From assembly GCF_001269655.1 (NCBI RefSeq), contig NZ_LHVE01000013.1:186001-250000 (forward strand): 64,000 nt of DNA, given 5' to 3'. Position 1 is the first letter of the stretch. Each line of letters begins with the position of its first letter. Position numbers and translations under genes: made by a program. Shown here piece after piece: positions 7,904 through 16,799 of the stretch. The DNA is from Pseudomonas thivervalensis (GTDB lineage: Bacteria > Pseudomonadota > Gammaproteobacteria > Pseudomonadales > Pseudomonadaceae). The notes under the pieces were generated by a model that did no database searches, was not told the DNA's origin, and worked only from the letters and a program-made list of their open reading frames with translations.

Positions 7904-8914
7904 TTATCGGGCCACTGAGCGCGGTAATACCGAAAGGAAGTTATCCCGCGCCACTTTCCTCGCCACGTCTTCCGGCAAGGCATCGAGGAACGGATCGAAG
8001 CTGCGCAACTCCTTGCCCAACTTGTTGAAACGCCCGACCACATCCGACCCCACCATGAAGCGCTCAGGAAAACGCTCTACCAGCTTTAACCACTCGTCCC
8101 GGGGTTTGCCCGTCTCGTCCAGCAAGTACGGCGTGAGCACGCTCCAGGACAGGTCTATGTACAAATTGGGGTAGGCCTCGAGCAGGCGGGTCAGGGTCGG
8201 CAACAGAAACTCCAAGCGGGTCTGGTGGCGGTGGATTTCCATGCTGGTGCCCGCATGGGCCCAGATGAAGCGTGTATGCGGGTGGTTGCGTAACGGCTCC
8301 TCGATTTCGGCCAGGTACAGCGGATTTCTCTCACGCTTGGACGTGATGTTGGAATGCAGCATCACCGGCAGGTCGTTCTCGGCCGCCAGATGATAGATCC
8401 GGGTCATGGCTTCGTTGTTGGCTCGCGGGGTGTCGCCCGAGGTCAGCGCCGTCAGGTCGTCATGGCGGGTGAAGACCTCGCCGATGCCTTGCCACAACCC
8501 CGGGTAGAGATCGAGCATGCGCTGGATATGGGCGGCGGAGTTCTTGTCGTTGGGATTGAAGCCCGACAGGAAAGGATGAAAGTGCTGGCGTTGTTCGTCG
8601 GTCAGCTTGCTCACCGCCGCCGCGACAATCACGTCGGTGGCGCTGTACCAATAGGCATCCGCGTCGTCACCGGCGTAATAACGCGGACGCTTGGGTTCGT
8701 CCTCATGCCATTTCTTGGCCACCGGAACACCGGAAATCATCACATGCTCAATGCGATTGTCCGCCATCGCCTGGAGCAGCTTGGGCATGCCGGCGGTTTC
8801 CTGGAAGAAGTCGACGTAATGCAGGTGCGCATCGCTGTAGGCATACTCGCGGGCCATGGCGCCGCTGCTCGAAACGACCAGCAGCCAGGCAAGGATCAAA
8901 CGGGTCAAAGGCAC
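7904..8914 (-). CDS. Exported amidohydrolase-family (PF04909) protein
   Basis: 336 residues if started at the GTG of VPLTRLILAW, which has GGAG seven bases upstream and gives a proper signal peptide (cleavage after SSGAMA); a TTG start 19 codons upstream is possible but has no such support. Amidohydrolase-2 landmarks: DAHLH metal motif just after the signal peptide (SDAHLHYVDFF), a MISGVPVAKKW segment, HSN in LPVMLHSN, IWAHAGTS and a C-terminal VGSDVVGRF carrying the metal-binding Asp. It would be a periplasmic metal-dependent hydrolase or decarboxylase; the substrate is unknown. It is monocistronic, divergent from the pirin gene. Confidence 0.82.
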   Translation of the reverse strand: MPLTRLILAWLLVVSSSGAMAREYAYSDAHLHYVDFFQETAGMPKLLQAMADNRIEHVMISGVPVAKKWHEDEPKRPRYYAGDDADAYWYSATDVIVAAAVSKLTDEQRQHFHPFLSGFNPNDKNSAAHIQRMLDLYPGLWQGIGEVFTRHDDLTALTSGDTPRANNEAMTRIYHLAAENDLPVMLHSNITSKRERNPLYLAEIEEPLRNHPHTRFIWAHAGTSMEIHRHQTRLEFLLPTLTRLLEAYPNLYIDLSWSVLTPYLLDETGKPRDEWLKLVERFPERFMVGSDVVGRFNKLGKELRSFDPFLDALPEDVARKVARDNFLSVLPRSVAR

Positions 8915-9040
8915 AGGCAATCTCCAGAAGCCATGAACAGCGTAGACCCTCGCCGTCCCGCCTGGGTTCAAGGTGCATCTGCCGCGTCCGCCGGCGGCGG
9001 GTTATGCTTCGGGCAACCGTTGTTCAACCTGGAAGACAAC

Positions 9041-9901
9041 ATGACCACTCCCCTGACCGTTCGCCCCCGCGCCGAAGACGTCGAAGGCCAGCCGATCCTT
9101 CGCCCGCTGCCGTCCGCCAAATGCCGCAGCGTCGGGCCTTTCGTGTTTTTCGATCACATGCTGCAAACCACTTACCCGGCCGGCAAAGGCATGAACATCC
9201 GCCAGCACCCACACATTGGCCTGTCTACCCTCACCTACCTGTTCGAAGGCCAACTCCAGCACAAGGACAGCCTGGGCTCCGACCAGGTGGTGGACGCCGG
9301 CGACGTCAGCTGGATGACCGCCGGCAGTGCCATCGCCCATGTCGAGCGCACGCCTGAGTCATTGCTGGGCAGTGCTTTTGTCATGCACGGGTTGCAAGTC
9401 TGGCTGGCCTCGCCCAAGTCCCACGAACAGGGTCCGGGGCACTACAGCCATCACCCGGCCCATAGCCTGCCGGTCAGTGAGAACCTGGGGGTCGGCATCC
9501 GCATGATCGCCGGGTCAGGCTTTTGCCTGGAATCGCCGGTGCCGGTGCTGTCGCCAACGCTGTACGCCGAGTTGAACCTGCAGACCGCAACGACCTTGCT
9601 GATTCCCACCGAGCATGAAGAACGGGCCCTGTATGTGCTGAGCGGCGAGGCGTTATTGGATGGCGAACCAGTAGAAGCCCATTCCCTGGTGATATTGCCG
9701 GCCGGGGAAGAAATGACATTGTTTGCCGACAGCGATTGCCATGCGGTGCTGTTCGGCGGCGCGCCGCTGGATGGGCCGCGGCGAATGAACTGGAATTTCG
9801 TTTCCAGCGACCCGGCCCGCATCGATGAAGCCCGCCAGCGCTGGGCGGCTGGGGACTGGCCGACGGTGCCGGGGGAAAGCGAGCGGATCGAGTTGCCCTA
9901 G
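9041..9901 (+). CDS. Pirin family protein (bicupin)
   Basis: 286 residues from ATG 9041 (GGAAGACAAC precedes). The pirin N-domain is recognised by RSVGPFVFFDHM and the metal-site residues in IRQHPHIGLSTLTYLFEG; later SAIAHVERTPES and the C-terminal cupin (LSGEALLDGEPVEAHSLVILP, LFGGAPLDGPRRMNWNFVSS). Pirins are iron-binding bicupins, some with quercetin 2,3-dioxygenase activity and others acting as regulators or redox sensors; which applies here cannot be decided. It stands alone and is followed by a REP pair. Confidence 0.9.
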   Translation: MTTPLTVRPRAEDVEGQPILRPLPSAKCRSVGPFVFFDHMLQTTYPAGKGMNIRQHPHIGLSTLTYLFEGQLQHKDSLGSDQVVDAGDVSWMTAGSAIAHVERTPESLLGSAFVMHGLQVWLASPKSHEQGPGHYSHHPAHSLPVSENLGVGIRMIAGSGFCLESPVPVLSPTLYAELNLQTATTLLIPTEHEERALYVLSGEALLDGEPVEAHSLVILPAGEEMTLFADSDCHAVLFGGAPLDGPRRMNWNFVSSDPARIDEARQRWAAGDWPTVPGESERIELP

Positions 9902-9934
9902 CTTCACAACACCCCTATGGCTTCACAACACCCC

Positions 9935-10029
9935 TGTGGCGAGGGAGCTTGCTCCCGCTCGGTTGCGCAGCAACCGCAGAAACAGAGGGGCCGCTGCGCA
10001 GCCCAGCGGGAGCAAGCTCCCTCGCCACA
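9935..10029. repeat. REP-like pair, type B (TGTGGCGAGGGAGCTTGCTCCCGCT)
   Basis: Two inverted copies separated by about 45 bp; the spacer holds a second smaller inverted repeat around TTGCGCAGCAA and GGCCGCTGCGCAGCC. Same family at 41437-41549, 45319-45411, 48313-48404 and 59496-59615. Confidence 0.85.
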
Positions 10030-10046
10030 GGTTTTACTTGAAGCAT

Positions 10047-10775
10047 TCAGCCCTTGAACACCTCATCCAACAAATTATGCATCGAGCGGAACGCCCGTCC
10101 GGCGACCTTGGCGTCGTACATCATCTTGCCCGGCACATTGGCCTGCGGGTCGGTGAACGAGTGCACCGCACCGCCGTAGCTCAGCAGTTGCCAATCCACC
10201 CCGGCGGCGTTCATTTCGTCTTCAAAGGCCGGTAATTGCTCTTTCGGCACCAACGGGTCGGAGGCGCCATGCATCACCAGCACCGCGCCCTTGATGTTCT
10301 GCGCATCGGCCGGGTTTGGGGTATCCAAGGTGCCGTGGAAGGAAATCGCGGCCTTGAGCGGTGCGCCTGTGCGCGCCAACTCCAGTGAACAGCAACCGCC
10401 GAAGCAGAAGCCGAACGTGGCCAGCTTCGTCGTGTCGACCTCAGCTTCGCGCTGGCTCTGCAACTGCTCGAACGCCGCCTGCATGCGCTTGCGCAACAAC
10501 GCCCGATCGTTCTTGAGGGGCATCATCGCCGCCCCCGCCTCATCGGCATTGCTTGGACGAACCGTTTGCCCATACAAGTCGGCGATCAACACCACATAAC
10601 CATTGGCCGCCACCGACTTGGCGATGTCTTCGGCACCCGCCCCGACCCCCATCCAGTTCGGCGCCATCAGCAAACCCGGGCGCGGGCCCTGCTGGTTGAC
10701 GTCGAAGGCCAGGCGACCTTCATAACTTTGACCATCGATCTGATAGACCAGCGAACGAACCGTAACCTGACTCAT
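10047..10775 (-). CDS. Dienelactone hydrolase family protein
   Basis: 242 residues. Alpha/beta hydrolase of the DLH family: nucleophile Cys in FGFCFGGCCSLELA (G-x-C-x-G elbow), the acid Asp in HGASDPLVP and the His in YGGAVHSFTDP. A cytoplasmic serine/cysteine-type hydrolase; real substrate unknown. AAGGAGTTCGTC precedes the ATG. It lies just downstream of htpG, from which it is separated by a terminator, so it has its own promoter. The same neighbour pair is found in P. aeruginosa. Confidence 0.9.
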   Translation of the reverse strand: MSQVTVRSLVYQIDGQSYEGRLAFDVNQQGPRPGLLMAPNWMGVGAGAEDIAKSVAANGYVVLIADLYGQTVRPSNADEAGAAMMPLKNDRALLRKRMQAAFEQLQSQREAEVDTTKLATFGFCFGGCCSLELARTGAPLKAAISFHGTLDTPNPADAQNIKGAVLVMHGASDPLVPKEQLPAFEDEMNAAGVDWQLLSYGGAVHSFTDPQANVPGKMMYDAKVAGRAFRSMHNLLDEVFKG

Positions 10776-10807
10776 GACGAACTCCTTTTTGACTGAACAC
10801 CAGAAAT

Positions 10808-10834
10808 GAAAAAACCCGCCGAAGCGGGTTTTTC
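10808..10834 (-). terminator. Rho-independent terminator of htpG
   Basis: AAAAAACCCGCCGAAGCGGGTTTTTCC: stem AACCCGC/GCGGGTT flanked by A and T runs, directly after the htpG stop. Confidence 0.9.
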
Positions 10835-10844
10835 CTGCACTTGT

Positions 10845-12749
10845 TTAAGCTGACAGTTCAACCAACAGCTTGTTCAGGCGACGCACATACGCCGCAGGGT
10901 CCTTCAGGCTGTCGCCGGCCGCCAGGGCCGCTTGGTCAAACAGGATGTGCGACAGATCGCCGAAACGCTCTTCGCTCTGCTCGTTGTCGAGTTTTTCCAC
11001 CAGCGGGTGGGCCGGGTTGAATTCGAAGATCGGCTTGGAGTCCGGGACTTTCTGGCCGCTGGCTTCGAGGATCTGGCGCATTTGCAGGCCCAGGTCCTGC
11101 TCACCGATGGCCAGGATCGCCGGGGAATCGGTCAGGCGGTGCGAGACACGCACTTCGCTGACGGCGTCGCCCAGGGCGGTCTTGATCCGCTCCACCAGAC
11201 CTTCCTTGCTCTTGGCGACTTCTTCAGCGGCTTTCTTGTCTTCTTCCGAATCCAGGTTGCCGAGGTCCAGATCACCCCGGGCGACGTCGACGAAGCTCTT
11301 GCCGTCGAATTCGTTGAGGTAGCTCATCAGCCACTCGTCGATGCGGTCGGTCAGCAGCAGCACTTCGATGCCTTTCTTGCGGAAGACTTCCAGGTGCGGG
11401 CTGTTCTTGACCTGTGCATAGGTCTCACCGGTCAGGTAGTAGATCTTGTCCTGGCCTTCCTTGGCGCGGGCCAGGTAATCGGCCAGGCCAACGATCTGCT
11501 CGCCATCGTCACCCTGGGTCGACGCAAAGCGCAGCAGGCCGGCGATTTTCTCTTTGTTGCCGAAGTCCTCGGCCGGGCCTTCCTTCATGACCTGACCGAA
11601 GTTTTTCCAGAAGCTCTTGTACTGCTCGGGTTCGTTCTTCGCCAGTTTTTCCAGCATGTCGAGCACGCGCTTGGTCAGTGCCGACTTCATGGAATCGATG
11701 ATCGGATCTTTCTGCAGGATTTCCCGCGAAACGTTCAGCGACAAATCGTTGGAGTCCACCACACCCTTGATGAAGCGCAGGTACAGCGGCAGGAACGATT
11801 CGGCCTGGTCCATCACGAAGACGCGCTGCACGTACAGCTTCAGGCCGCGTGGCGCTTCGCGCTGGTACAGGTCGAACGGCGCACGGGCCGGCACGTACAG
11901 CAGCGAGTTGTATTCCAGCTTGCCTTCGACCTTGTTATGGCTCCAGCTCAGCGGGTTCTCGTAATCGTGGGCGATGTGCTTGTAGAACTCCTGGTATTCC
12001 TCGTCCTTCACCTCGGTGCGCGGACGGGTCCACAGGGCACTGGCGCGATTGACGGTTTCCCACTCCACTTCAGGCTTTTCTTCGCCTTCCGCGGCGGTGG
12101 CTTCCTTCGGCAGCTCGATCGGCAGCGCGATATGGTCGGAGTACTTCTTGATGATGTTGCGCAGGCGCCAGCCATCGGCGAACTCGTCTTCACCGGACTT
12201 GAGGTGCAGCACGATGCGGGTACCACGATCAGCCTTGTCGACGGTGGCGACTTCGAACTCGCCCTCGCCCTTGGACGACCAGTGCACGCCTTCGCTCGCA
12301 GCGAGGCCGGCACGGCGGCTGAACACTTCGACCTGGTCGGCCACGATGAACGCCGAATAGAAACCGACGCCAAACTGACCGATCAGGTGGGAATCTTTTT
12401 TCTGGTCGCCGGACAGGTTCTTCATGAAGTCGGCCGTGCCGGACTTGGCGATGGTGCCCAGGTGCGTGATCACCTCTTCGCGGCTCATGCCGATGCCGTT
12501 GTCTTCGAGGGTGACGGTTTTCGCGTCCTTGTCGAAGCTCACACGGATTTTCAGTTCAGCGCCGCCTTCCAGCAGTTCAGGCTTGGACAAGGCTTCGAAA
12601 CGTAATTTGTCGACAGCGTCAGAGGCGTTCGAAATCAGCTCGCGAAGGAAGATTTCCTTATTCGAATACAGCGAGTGAATCATCAGGTGCAGCAGTTGCT
12701 TCACCTCGGTCTGGAAGCCCAGGGTTTCCTTTTGAGTTTCCACGCTCAT
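10845..12749 (-). CDS. htpG: Molecular chaperone HtpG (Hsp90)
   Basis: 634 residues from ATG of MSVETQKETLGF; a second ATG two codons upstream (and a TTG before it) share the same GGAG, so the start is uncertain by three codons. GHKL ATPase N-domain is clear: IFLRELISNASDAVDKLR, LEDNGIGMSREE, IGQFGVGFYSAFIVAD; then the middle domain with DSNDLSLNVSRE and the C-terminal dimerisation region. Cytosolic ATP-dependent chaperone for stress-damaged and late-folding clients. A near-consensus sigma32 promoter lies 66-92 bp upstream. Confidence 0.98.
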   Translation of the reverse strand: MSVETQKETLGFQTEVKQLLHLMIHSLYSNKEIFLRELISNASDAVDKLRFEALSKPELLEGGAELKIRVSFDKDAKTVTLEDNGIGMSREEVITHLGTIAKSGTADFMKNLSGDQKKDSHLIGQFGVGFYSAFIVADQVEVFSRRAGLAASEGVHWSSKGEGEFEVATVDKADRGTRIVLHLKSGEDEFADGWRLRNIIKKYSDHIALPIELPKEATAAEGEEKPEVEWETVNRASALWTRPRTEVKDEEYQEFYKHIAHDYENPLSWSHNKVEGKLEYNSLLYVPARAPFDLYQREAPRGLKLYVQRVFVMDQAESFLPLYLRFIKGVVDSNDLSLNVSREILQKDPIIDSMKSALTKRVLDMLEKLAKNEPEQYKSFWKNFGQVMKEGPAEDFGNKEKIAGLLRFASTQGDDGEQIVGLADYLARAKEGQDKIYYLTGETYAQVKNSPHLEVFRKKGIEVLLLTDRIDEWLMSYLNEFDGKSFVDVARGDLDLGNLDSEEDKKAAEEVAKSKEGLVERIKTALGDAVSEVRVSHRLTDSPAILAIGEQDLGLQMRQILEASGQKVPDSKPIFEFNPAHPLVEKLDNEQSEERFGDLSHILFDQAALAAGDSLKDPAAYVRRLNKLLVELSA

Positions 12750-12814
12750 GGTCATCAAACTCCAAGTGGATGGTGGTGTCCGCCTCGCTGAGATTGGCGG
12801 CGGGATGTCCTCAA

Positions 12815-12841
12815 GGTGGGGGCAACGTGGATGATTTCAAG
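12815..12841 (-). promoter_or_regulatory. Sigma32 (RpoH) heat-shock promoter for htpG
   Basis: On the minus strand: -35 CTTGAAA (12841-12835), 13-bp spacer, -10 CCCCACC (12821-12815). The known RpoH consensus is CTTGAAA with N13-15 then CCCCATNT. The -35 box overlaps the TGA stop (12839-12837) of the thioesterase gene upstream. Confidence 0.8.
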
Positions 12842-13298
12842 GGCGATCCGGTTTTGGAGGCTCCTGGATCTTGAAATGCGCCCGGGCGGTGGCGATGGGT
12901 TCGGCCTCGACGTCTTGCCAAGCGGTGATCGCGACGTTGGCGACCCGCCGGCCCTGACGCCAGACCTGGCATTTGGCATAAGTGTCGCGAAACTGCCCGG
13001 TGCGCAGGTAATCCAGGGAAAAGTCGATGATCTTTGGCACCCCTGGCGTACCGGTGGCGATCAACAGATGCACCGCAGCGGCCAGTTCCATGAAGCCGGC
13101 GATGACTCCGCCATGGATGGCCGGCAATAAAGGGTTACCAATGTTGTCCTTGTTGGCCGGCAGCCGAAACACCAAATCGTCGCCCTGACGCGCGCATTCG
13201 ACACCGATGAGTTGGGCATAGGGAATCGAGGCGAGCAGTAGCGCGTAGTCGCCCTGCTCGCAGGCGCGGCGCAGTTGTTCCTGGATGGTATCGGTCAT
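12837..13298 (-). CDS. PaaI/YbgC-type hotdog thioesterase, second of a pair
   Basis: 153 residues. Hotdog-fold acyl-CoA thioesterase of the 4HBT/PaaI type: NPLLPAIHGGVIAGFMELAAAVH carries the HGG motif and the following Glu in the position of the catalytic acid; SLDYLRTGQFRDTYA is the typical dimer-interface strand. Substrate unknown. Its ATG overlaps the stop of the upstream thioesterase gene by ATGA, so the two are translationally coupled and may form a heteromer or act on the same pathway. The htpG promoter is embedded in its 3' end. Confidence 0.85.
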   Translation of the reverse strand: MTDTIQEQLRRACEQGDYALLLASIPYAQLIGVECARQGDDLVFRLPANKDNIGNPLLPAIHGGVIAGFMELAAAVHLLIATGTPGVPKIIDFSLDYLRTGQFRDTYAKCQVWRQGRRVANVAITAWQDVEAEPIATARAHFKIQEPPKPDRP

Positions 13299-13777
13299 GG
13301 CTGGCCCACGGTGGTTATCGGACTGGCCTTGCCCATTCCCCTGGCATGCTGGCCCAGGCGCATGAACGTGCCCACCACATGGGCGATGGGTTGCTCGGGG
13401 TCGTCCTGATAGGCGAAACCCCGTGTGAAAATCACGTCCGGCGTCACCCGATAGCATTGAGCGAAGCCGTAGACGTCCTTGTGGGGTTCTGCGGCGTGCA
13501 TGTAGTCGATGCGCAGGTCGAGGGTGGGACAGACTTCGAATTGCGGCAGCACACACAAGGTCGACATGCCGCACGCGGTGTCCATCAATGACGTCAACGC
13601 GCCACCATGGATGATGCCCGTCAGGGGGTTGCCAACGATTTGCGGGCTGAACGGCAGCACGAGCGTCAGTCCGTCACCGCTGGCGCTGTGCAACTTCAAG
13701 CCCAGCACCTGACAATGCCGCAGGGCGGATAAAAAGCGCGTCGCGCGTTCAAAAACGGGATCTTCAGCCATGTCCAT
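13295..13777 (-). CDS. PaaI-type hotdog thioesterase, first of a pair
   Basis: 160 residues from the ATG of MDMAEDP, with AAGG six bases upstream; a longer frame to 13861 lacks a ribosome-binding site. The motif NPLTGIIHGGALTSLMDTACG is the PaaI signature, with Asp as catalytic acid where the partner has Glu; TLDLRIDYMHAAEPHKDVYG is the interface strand. A cytoplasmic acyl-CoA thioesterase by family; substrate unknown. Overlaps the next thioesterase by four bases. The pair is paralogous but clearly diverged. Confidence 0.85.
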   Translation of the reverse strand: MDMAEDPVFERATRFLSALRHCQVLGLKLHSASGDGLTLVLPFSPQIVGNPLTGIIHGGALTSLMDTACGMSTLCVLPQFEVCPTLDLRIDYMHAAEPHKDVYGFAQCYRVTPDVIFTRGFAYQDDPEQPIAHVVGTFMRLGQHARGMGKASPITTVGQP

Positions 13778-13929
13778 CAATGCCCTTGTTTGTTTAGAAG
13801 CCTGGTAACAGGCGTGTTCGCTAAAGTTCCGCGAGCATGCAAAGTTATATATCTGTAGCAAAAGAGGAACTTAAGCTGAGGGGGCGCGCTCAAAAGGCCA
13901 GTAGTTATTTCCATAAGGAGAAACACCCC

Positions 13930-14181
13930 ATGCGTAAGACTTTTGCTATTGCCTTGATGTTGGCCGCCTCCCTCGGTCTCGCTGCCTGCGATAAAAAATC
14001 CGAGGACAAAGCTCAAGATGCCAACCAACACGCTGAGCAAGCTCAGCAAGACATGAACAAAGCACAGGATAAAGTGAACGAGGCGGCGAAAGAAAACGCC
14101 GAAGCCGCCAAAGCTCAGGCCGAATCGAACGAAGCAGCCGCGAAAGAAGCCCCTGCTACTGAAGCGCCTAAAACCAACTGA
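13930..14181 (+). CDS. Small Ala/Glu/Lys-rich lipoprotein
   Basis: 83 residues. ATG is preceded by AAGGAG. Signal peptide with a lipobox, LGLAAC (Cys21), so lipid-anchored. The rest is almost wholly polar and helical: repeated Ala-Lys/Gln-Ala-Glu heptads from about residue 25 to 75 suggest a single long coiled coil, then a Pro/Thr tail. Asp after Cys would favour inner-membrane retention under the +2 rule as known in E. coli, though Pseudomonas sorting also uses +3/+4. It resembles small stress-type coiled-coil lipoproteins; no function can be assigned. Monocistronic, with its own terminator. Confidence 0.88.
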   Translation: MRKTFAIALMLAASLGLAACDKKSEDKAQDANQHAEQAQQDMNKAQDKVNEAAKENAEAAKAQAESNEAAAKEAPATEAPKTN

Positions 14182-14196
14182 TACGGTTTTAGCGGT

Positions 14197-14230
14197 AAAA
14201 GAAAACCCGCCTGGTGCGGGTTTTCTTTTA
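14197..14230 (+). terminator. Rho-independent terminator after the lipoprotein gene
   Basis: AAAAGAAAACCCGC / GCGGGTTTTCTTTT around a CTGGT loop: long stem with A- and T-rich ends. It lies between convergent genes and is probably bidirectional. Confidence 0.93.
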
Positions 14231-14258
14231 CCTGTGATTCGGGAAAGCGGCCGAGCGG

Positions 14259-14996
14259 TCAGGCCGCTTCCTTGCCAACCTCGGGCACTGGCGCTTCCGT
14301 GGGGGTATAGACCATCACGTCCAGCACATCGGAATGAAACTCGCGCTGATACAGCACAAACACCACGCCGGCACTCATCAACATGAATAACCAGGGGCTG
14401 ACGAACCACGCCAACATGGTCATGCCAAAGTAATAGGCTCGCAGGCCGAAGTTGAACTGGTTGGCCGCCATGGAGATCACTCGCGCCGCCCTTAGAGCAA
14501 AAGCCTTGCGTTCCTGTTCCGACACATGGCGCTCGCCGATCATTGGCGCCGAGCCAATCAGCACTGCCGCGAAGTTGTATTGGCGCATGCACCAACTGAA
14601 CGTGAAGAACGCATACACGAACACCAGTGCCAGGCACAGCAACTTGACCTCCGCCATGCCCTGGGAAGCCTGCTGCACCATGGGGATGTCCGCCAGCAAC
14701 GACACCGCCCGATCCGAGGCCCCTAGCACCGTCAGGATACCAGCCAGGATGATCAGCGTACTGGAAGCGAAGAATGAGGCGTTGCGCTCCAGGTTGCCGA
14801 TCACGCTGGCATCGGCGATGCGGTTCTCACGCAACAGCATGCGGCGCATCCAGTCTTCGCGGTACAGGTGCATGACACTGGCCAGGCAGGCCGTATCGCG
14901 GGCCTTCCAAGTGGCGTAACGGGTGTAGCCCGCCCAGCAGATGATGAACCAGGCGGCGGCAAGCAGATGGATCAGGTTGGCTTGGATGAAGGACAT
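14259..14996 (-). CDS. DUF599 integral membrane protein
   Basis: 245 residues with about four to five hydrophobic helices (residues 5-25, 72-95, 113-135, 180-205, 205-222). DUF599 landmarks include NLERNASFFASSTLIILAG near residue 70 and a Tyr/Asn-rich FNFGLRAYYFGMTMLAW. Inner-membrane protein of unknown function. It ends facing the lipoprotein gene, with the terminator at 14197-14230 between them. Confidence 0.85.
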   Translation of the reverse strand: MSFIQANLIHLLAAAWFIICWAGYTRYATWKARDTACLASVMHLYREDWMRRMLLRENRIADASVIGNLERNASFFASSTLIILAGILTVLGASDRAVSLLADIPMVQQASQGMAEVKLLCLALVFVYAFFTFSWCMRQYNFAAVLIGSAPMIGERHVSEQERKAFALRAARVISMAANQFNFGLRAYYFGMTMLAWFVSPWLFMLMSAGVVFVLYQREFHSDVLDVMVYTPTEAPVPEVGKEAA

Positions 14997-15126
14997 TCGA
15001 TTTCCTGTATGTCTAAAAAATGACGTCTAAAGCCAGACTTGCCTTGAAATGCCGACCATAAGGTTTTGTGCAAGCCTTCCAAGACATTGCTTCGACGTTA
15101 GCTCACGGAAAAAGACACTGCCCCCC

Positions 15127-15165
15127 AAAAAAAATGCCCCGTATCGATTGATACGGGGCATTTCG
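15127..15165. terminator. Rho-independent terminator between DUF599 and brnQ regions
   Basis: A-run, stem AATGCCCCGTATC / GATACGGGGCATT, four-base loop, short T-run. Orientation suits transcription from brnQ (minus strand). Confidence 0.88.
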
Positions 15166-15194
15166 GTTATATCGGCGAGCCTGCTTGAAGCCGA

Positions 15195-16508
15195 TCAGGC
15201 CAACGCTTCGCTGCGCTTGCCCAGCAGGCGATCACACACCACCGCCACCGCCAGGGTCATCACCGAAGGCACCAGCCAGGCCAGGCCTTGTTCGCTCAGC
15301 GGCAAGTGGGCCAGTTGCGTCGGCATCCAATCCGCCAGCCCGGCACCCTTGAGCGCATCGATCAAGCCAAACAGGAACGACACCAGCATCACCGGGCCGA
15401 CGATGCGCCCCTGCTCGTGCCAGAAGTCCTTGCAGAAGCTCAGGGCCACCAGGGCGATGCACGGCGGGTAGATCGCGGTCAGGACCGGAATCGAGAAGGC
15501 GATCAGCTTGGTCAGGCCCAGGTTGGACACCAGCAGCGAAAAGGCCGCCAGGATCACGACCAAGGTCTTGTAGGACAGCGGCAGGACGCGGCTGAAGTAC
15601 TCGGCGCAAGCGCAGGTCAAGCCGACCGCAGTCACCAGGCACGCCAGCGAGATCAGCACCGCCAGGAAACCGCTGCCCAGGCTGCCGAAGGTGTGTTGCA
15701 CATAGGCATGCAGCACGGCGGCGCCGTTGGTCGCGCCCGCGGCCACTTCATGGCTGCCCGAACCCAGGCGGAACAGGCTGACGTAGACCAGCGCCAGGCC
15801 CACCCCGGCAATCAGCCCGGCGATGATCGCGTAGCGAGTAATCAAGGCCGGCGACTCGACGCCCCGGGAGCGGATCGCGTTGACGATGACGATGCCGAAC
15901 ACCAAGGCGCCCAGGGTATCCATGGTCAGGTAGCCATTGATGAAGCCCTGGGAGAACGGTGCTGCCACGTATTCAGGTGTGGCCACACCGATATCGCCCG
16001 CTGGCAAGGCAAACGCGGCGATTCCGAGCACGGCCAGGGCAATGATCTTCAGCGGCGCGAGAAAGCGTCCGACGGTGTCCAGCAGGCGGCCCGGGTAGAG
16101 CGAGATGAAGAACACCAGCAGGAAATACACCGCGCTATAGAGGAACAGCGCCAGCGGGCTTTCGCCGGTCAACGGCGCCAGGCCGACTTCGAACGAAACG
16201 GTGGCGGTACGGGGGGTGGCGAACAACGGGCCAACGGCCAGGTAGCACACCGCCGCCAGCAACCCGCCGGCGATTTTGCCGATCGGGCTGCTCAAGGCGT
16301 CCATCGCCCCGCCCACCTTGGCCAGTGCGACGACCGTGATGACCGGCAGCCCGACCGCCGTGATCAAGAAGCCCAGCGCCGCCATCCAGACATGAGGCCC
16401 GGACTGCAAACCGACGATAGGCGGGAAGATGATGTTGCCGGCCCCGACGAACAGGGCAAATGTCATGAAACCAAGCGCCAGGATGTCCTGGCCTTTCAAC
16501 ACTTTCAT
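15195..16508 (-). CDS. brnQ: Branched-chain amino acid:cation symporter BrnQ/BraB family
   Basis: 437 residues from the ATG of MKVLKGQDI; a GTG four codons upstream is possible. Twelve hydrophobic helices. Family signature at the N-terminus: LALGFMTFALFVGAGNIIFPP, and a YLTMDTLGALVFGI segment in the middle. Imports leucine, isoleucine and valine with Na+ or H+. Next to sucD as in P. aeruginosa, where the neighbour is braB. No good ribosome-binding site is seen in front of either start. Confidence 0.95.
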   Translation of the reverse strand: MKVLKGQDILALGFMTFALFVGAGNIIFPPIVGLQSGPHVWMAALGFLITAVGLPVITVVALAKVGGAMDALSSPIGKIAGGLLAAVCYLAVGPLFATPRTATVSFEVGLAPLTGESPLALFLYSAVYFLLVFFISLYPGRLLDTVGRFLAPLKIIALAVLGIAAFALPAGDIGVATPEYVAAPFSQGFINGYLTMDTLGALVFGIVIVNAIRSRGVESPALITRYAIIAGLIAGVGLALVYVSLFRLGSGSHEVAAGATNGAAVLHAYVQHTFGSLGSGFLAVLISLACLVTAVGLTCACAEYFSRVLPLSYKTLVVILAAFSLLVSNLGLTKLIAFSIPVLTAIYPPCIALVALSFCKDFWHEQGRIVGPVMLVSFLFGLIDALKGAGLADWMPTQLAHLPLSEQGLAWLVPSVMTLAVAVVCDRLLGKRSEALA

Positions 16509-16753
16509 TAAGGAAACCACACTACTGAATCGGAATTTAGAGAGGGATTTCCCTTATGGGTAGAGGGAAATGCTGCCGATCCGTATGGGACCGACCCGTT
16601 TAGCGCGGCGCTTCCTTGTGGGCAGCGGTCGCAAAAATGGCTGCTAGCCTAACGAATTTGGCGATAAAACGCACTGTAAAGGGGCAAACTATCCGATGTG
16701 CGACGTCCACGTGTCGCGTTTTTGCATGTAAATGGTTGGCGACTGTAATTCCG

Positions 16754-16779
16754 TCATCGCGAGCAAGCTCGCTCCCACA
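16754..16779. repeat. Solitary type A REP element
   Basis: CATCGCGAGCAAGCTCGCTC followed by CCACA, one unpaired copy of the type A palindrome, 21 bp before the nested composite. The 562-bp gap between brnQ and sucD holds only repeats and a terminator; no gene is seen. Confidence 0.75.
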
Positions 16780-16799
16780 ATGAAATTCACTCATGCCCT

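Noticed and set aside
8354..9040. Upstream extension of the pirin reading frame by 229 codons
   Set aside because: It runs antisense to the amidohydrolase gene; the conserved pirin start with ribosome-binding site is at 9041.
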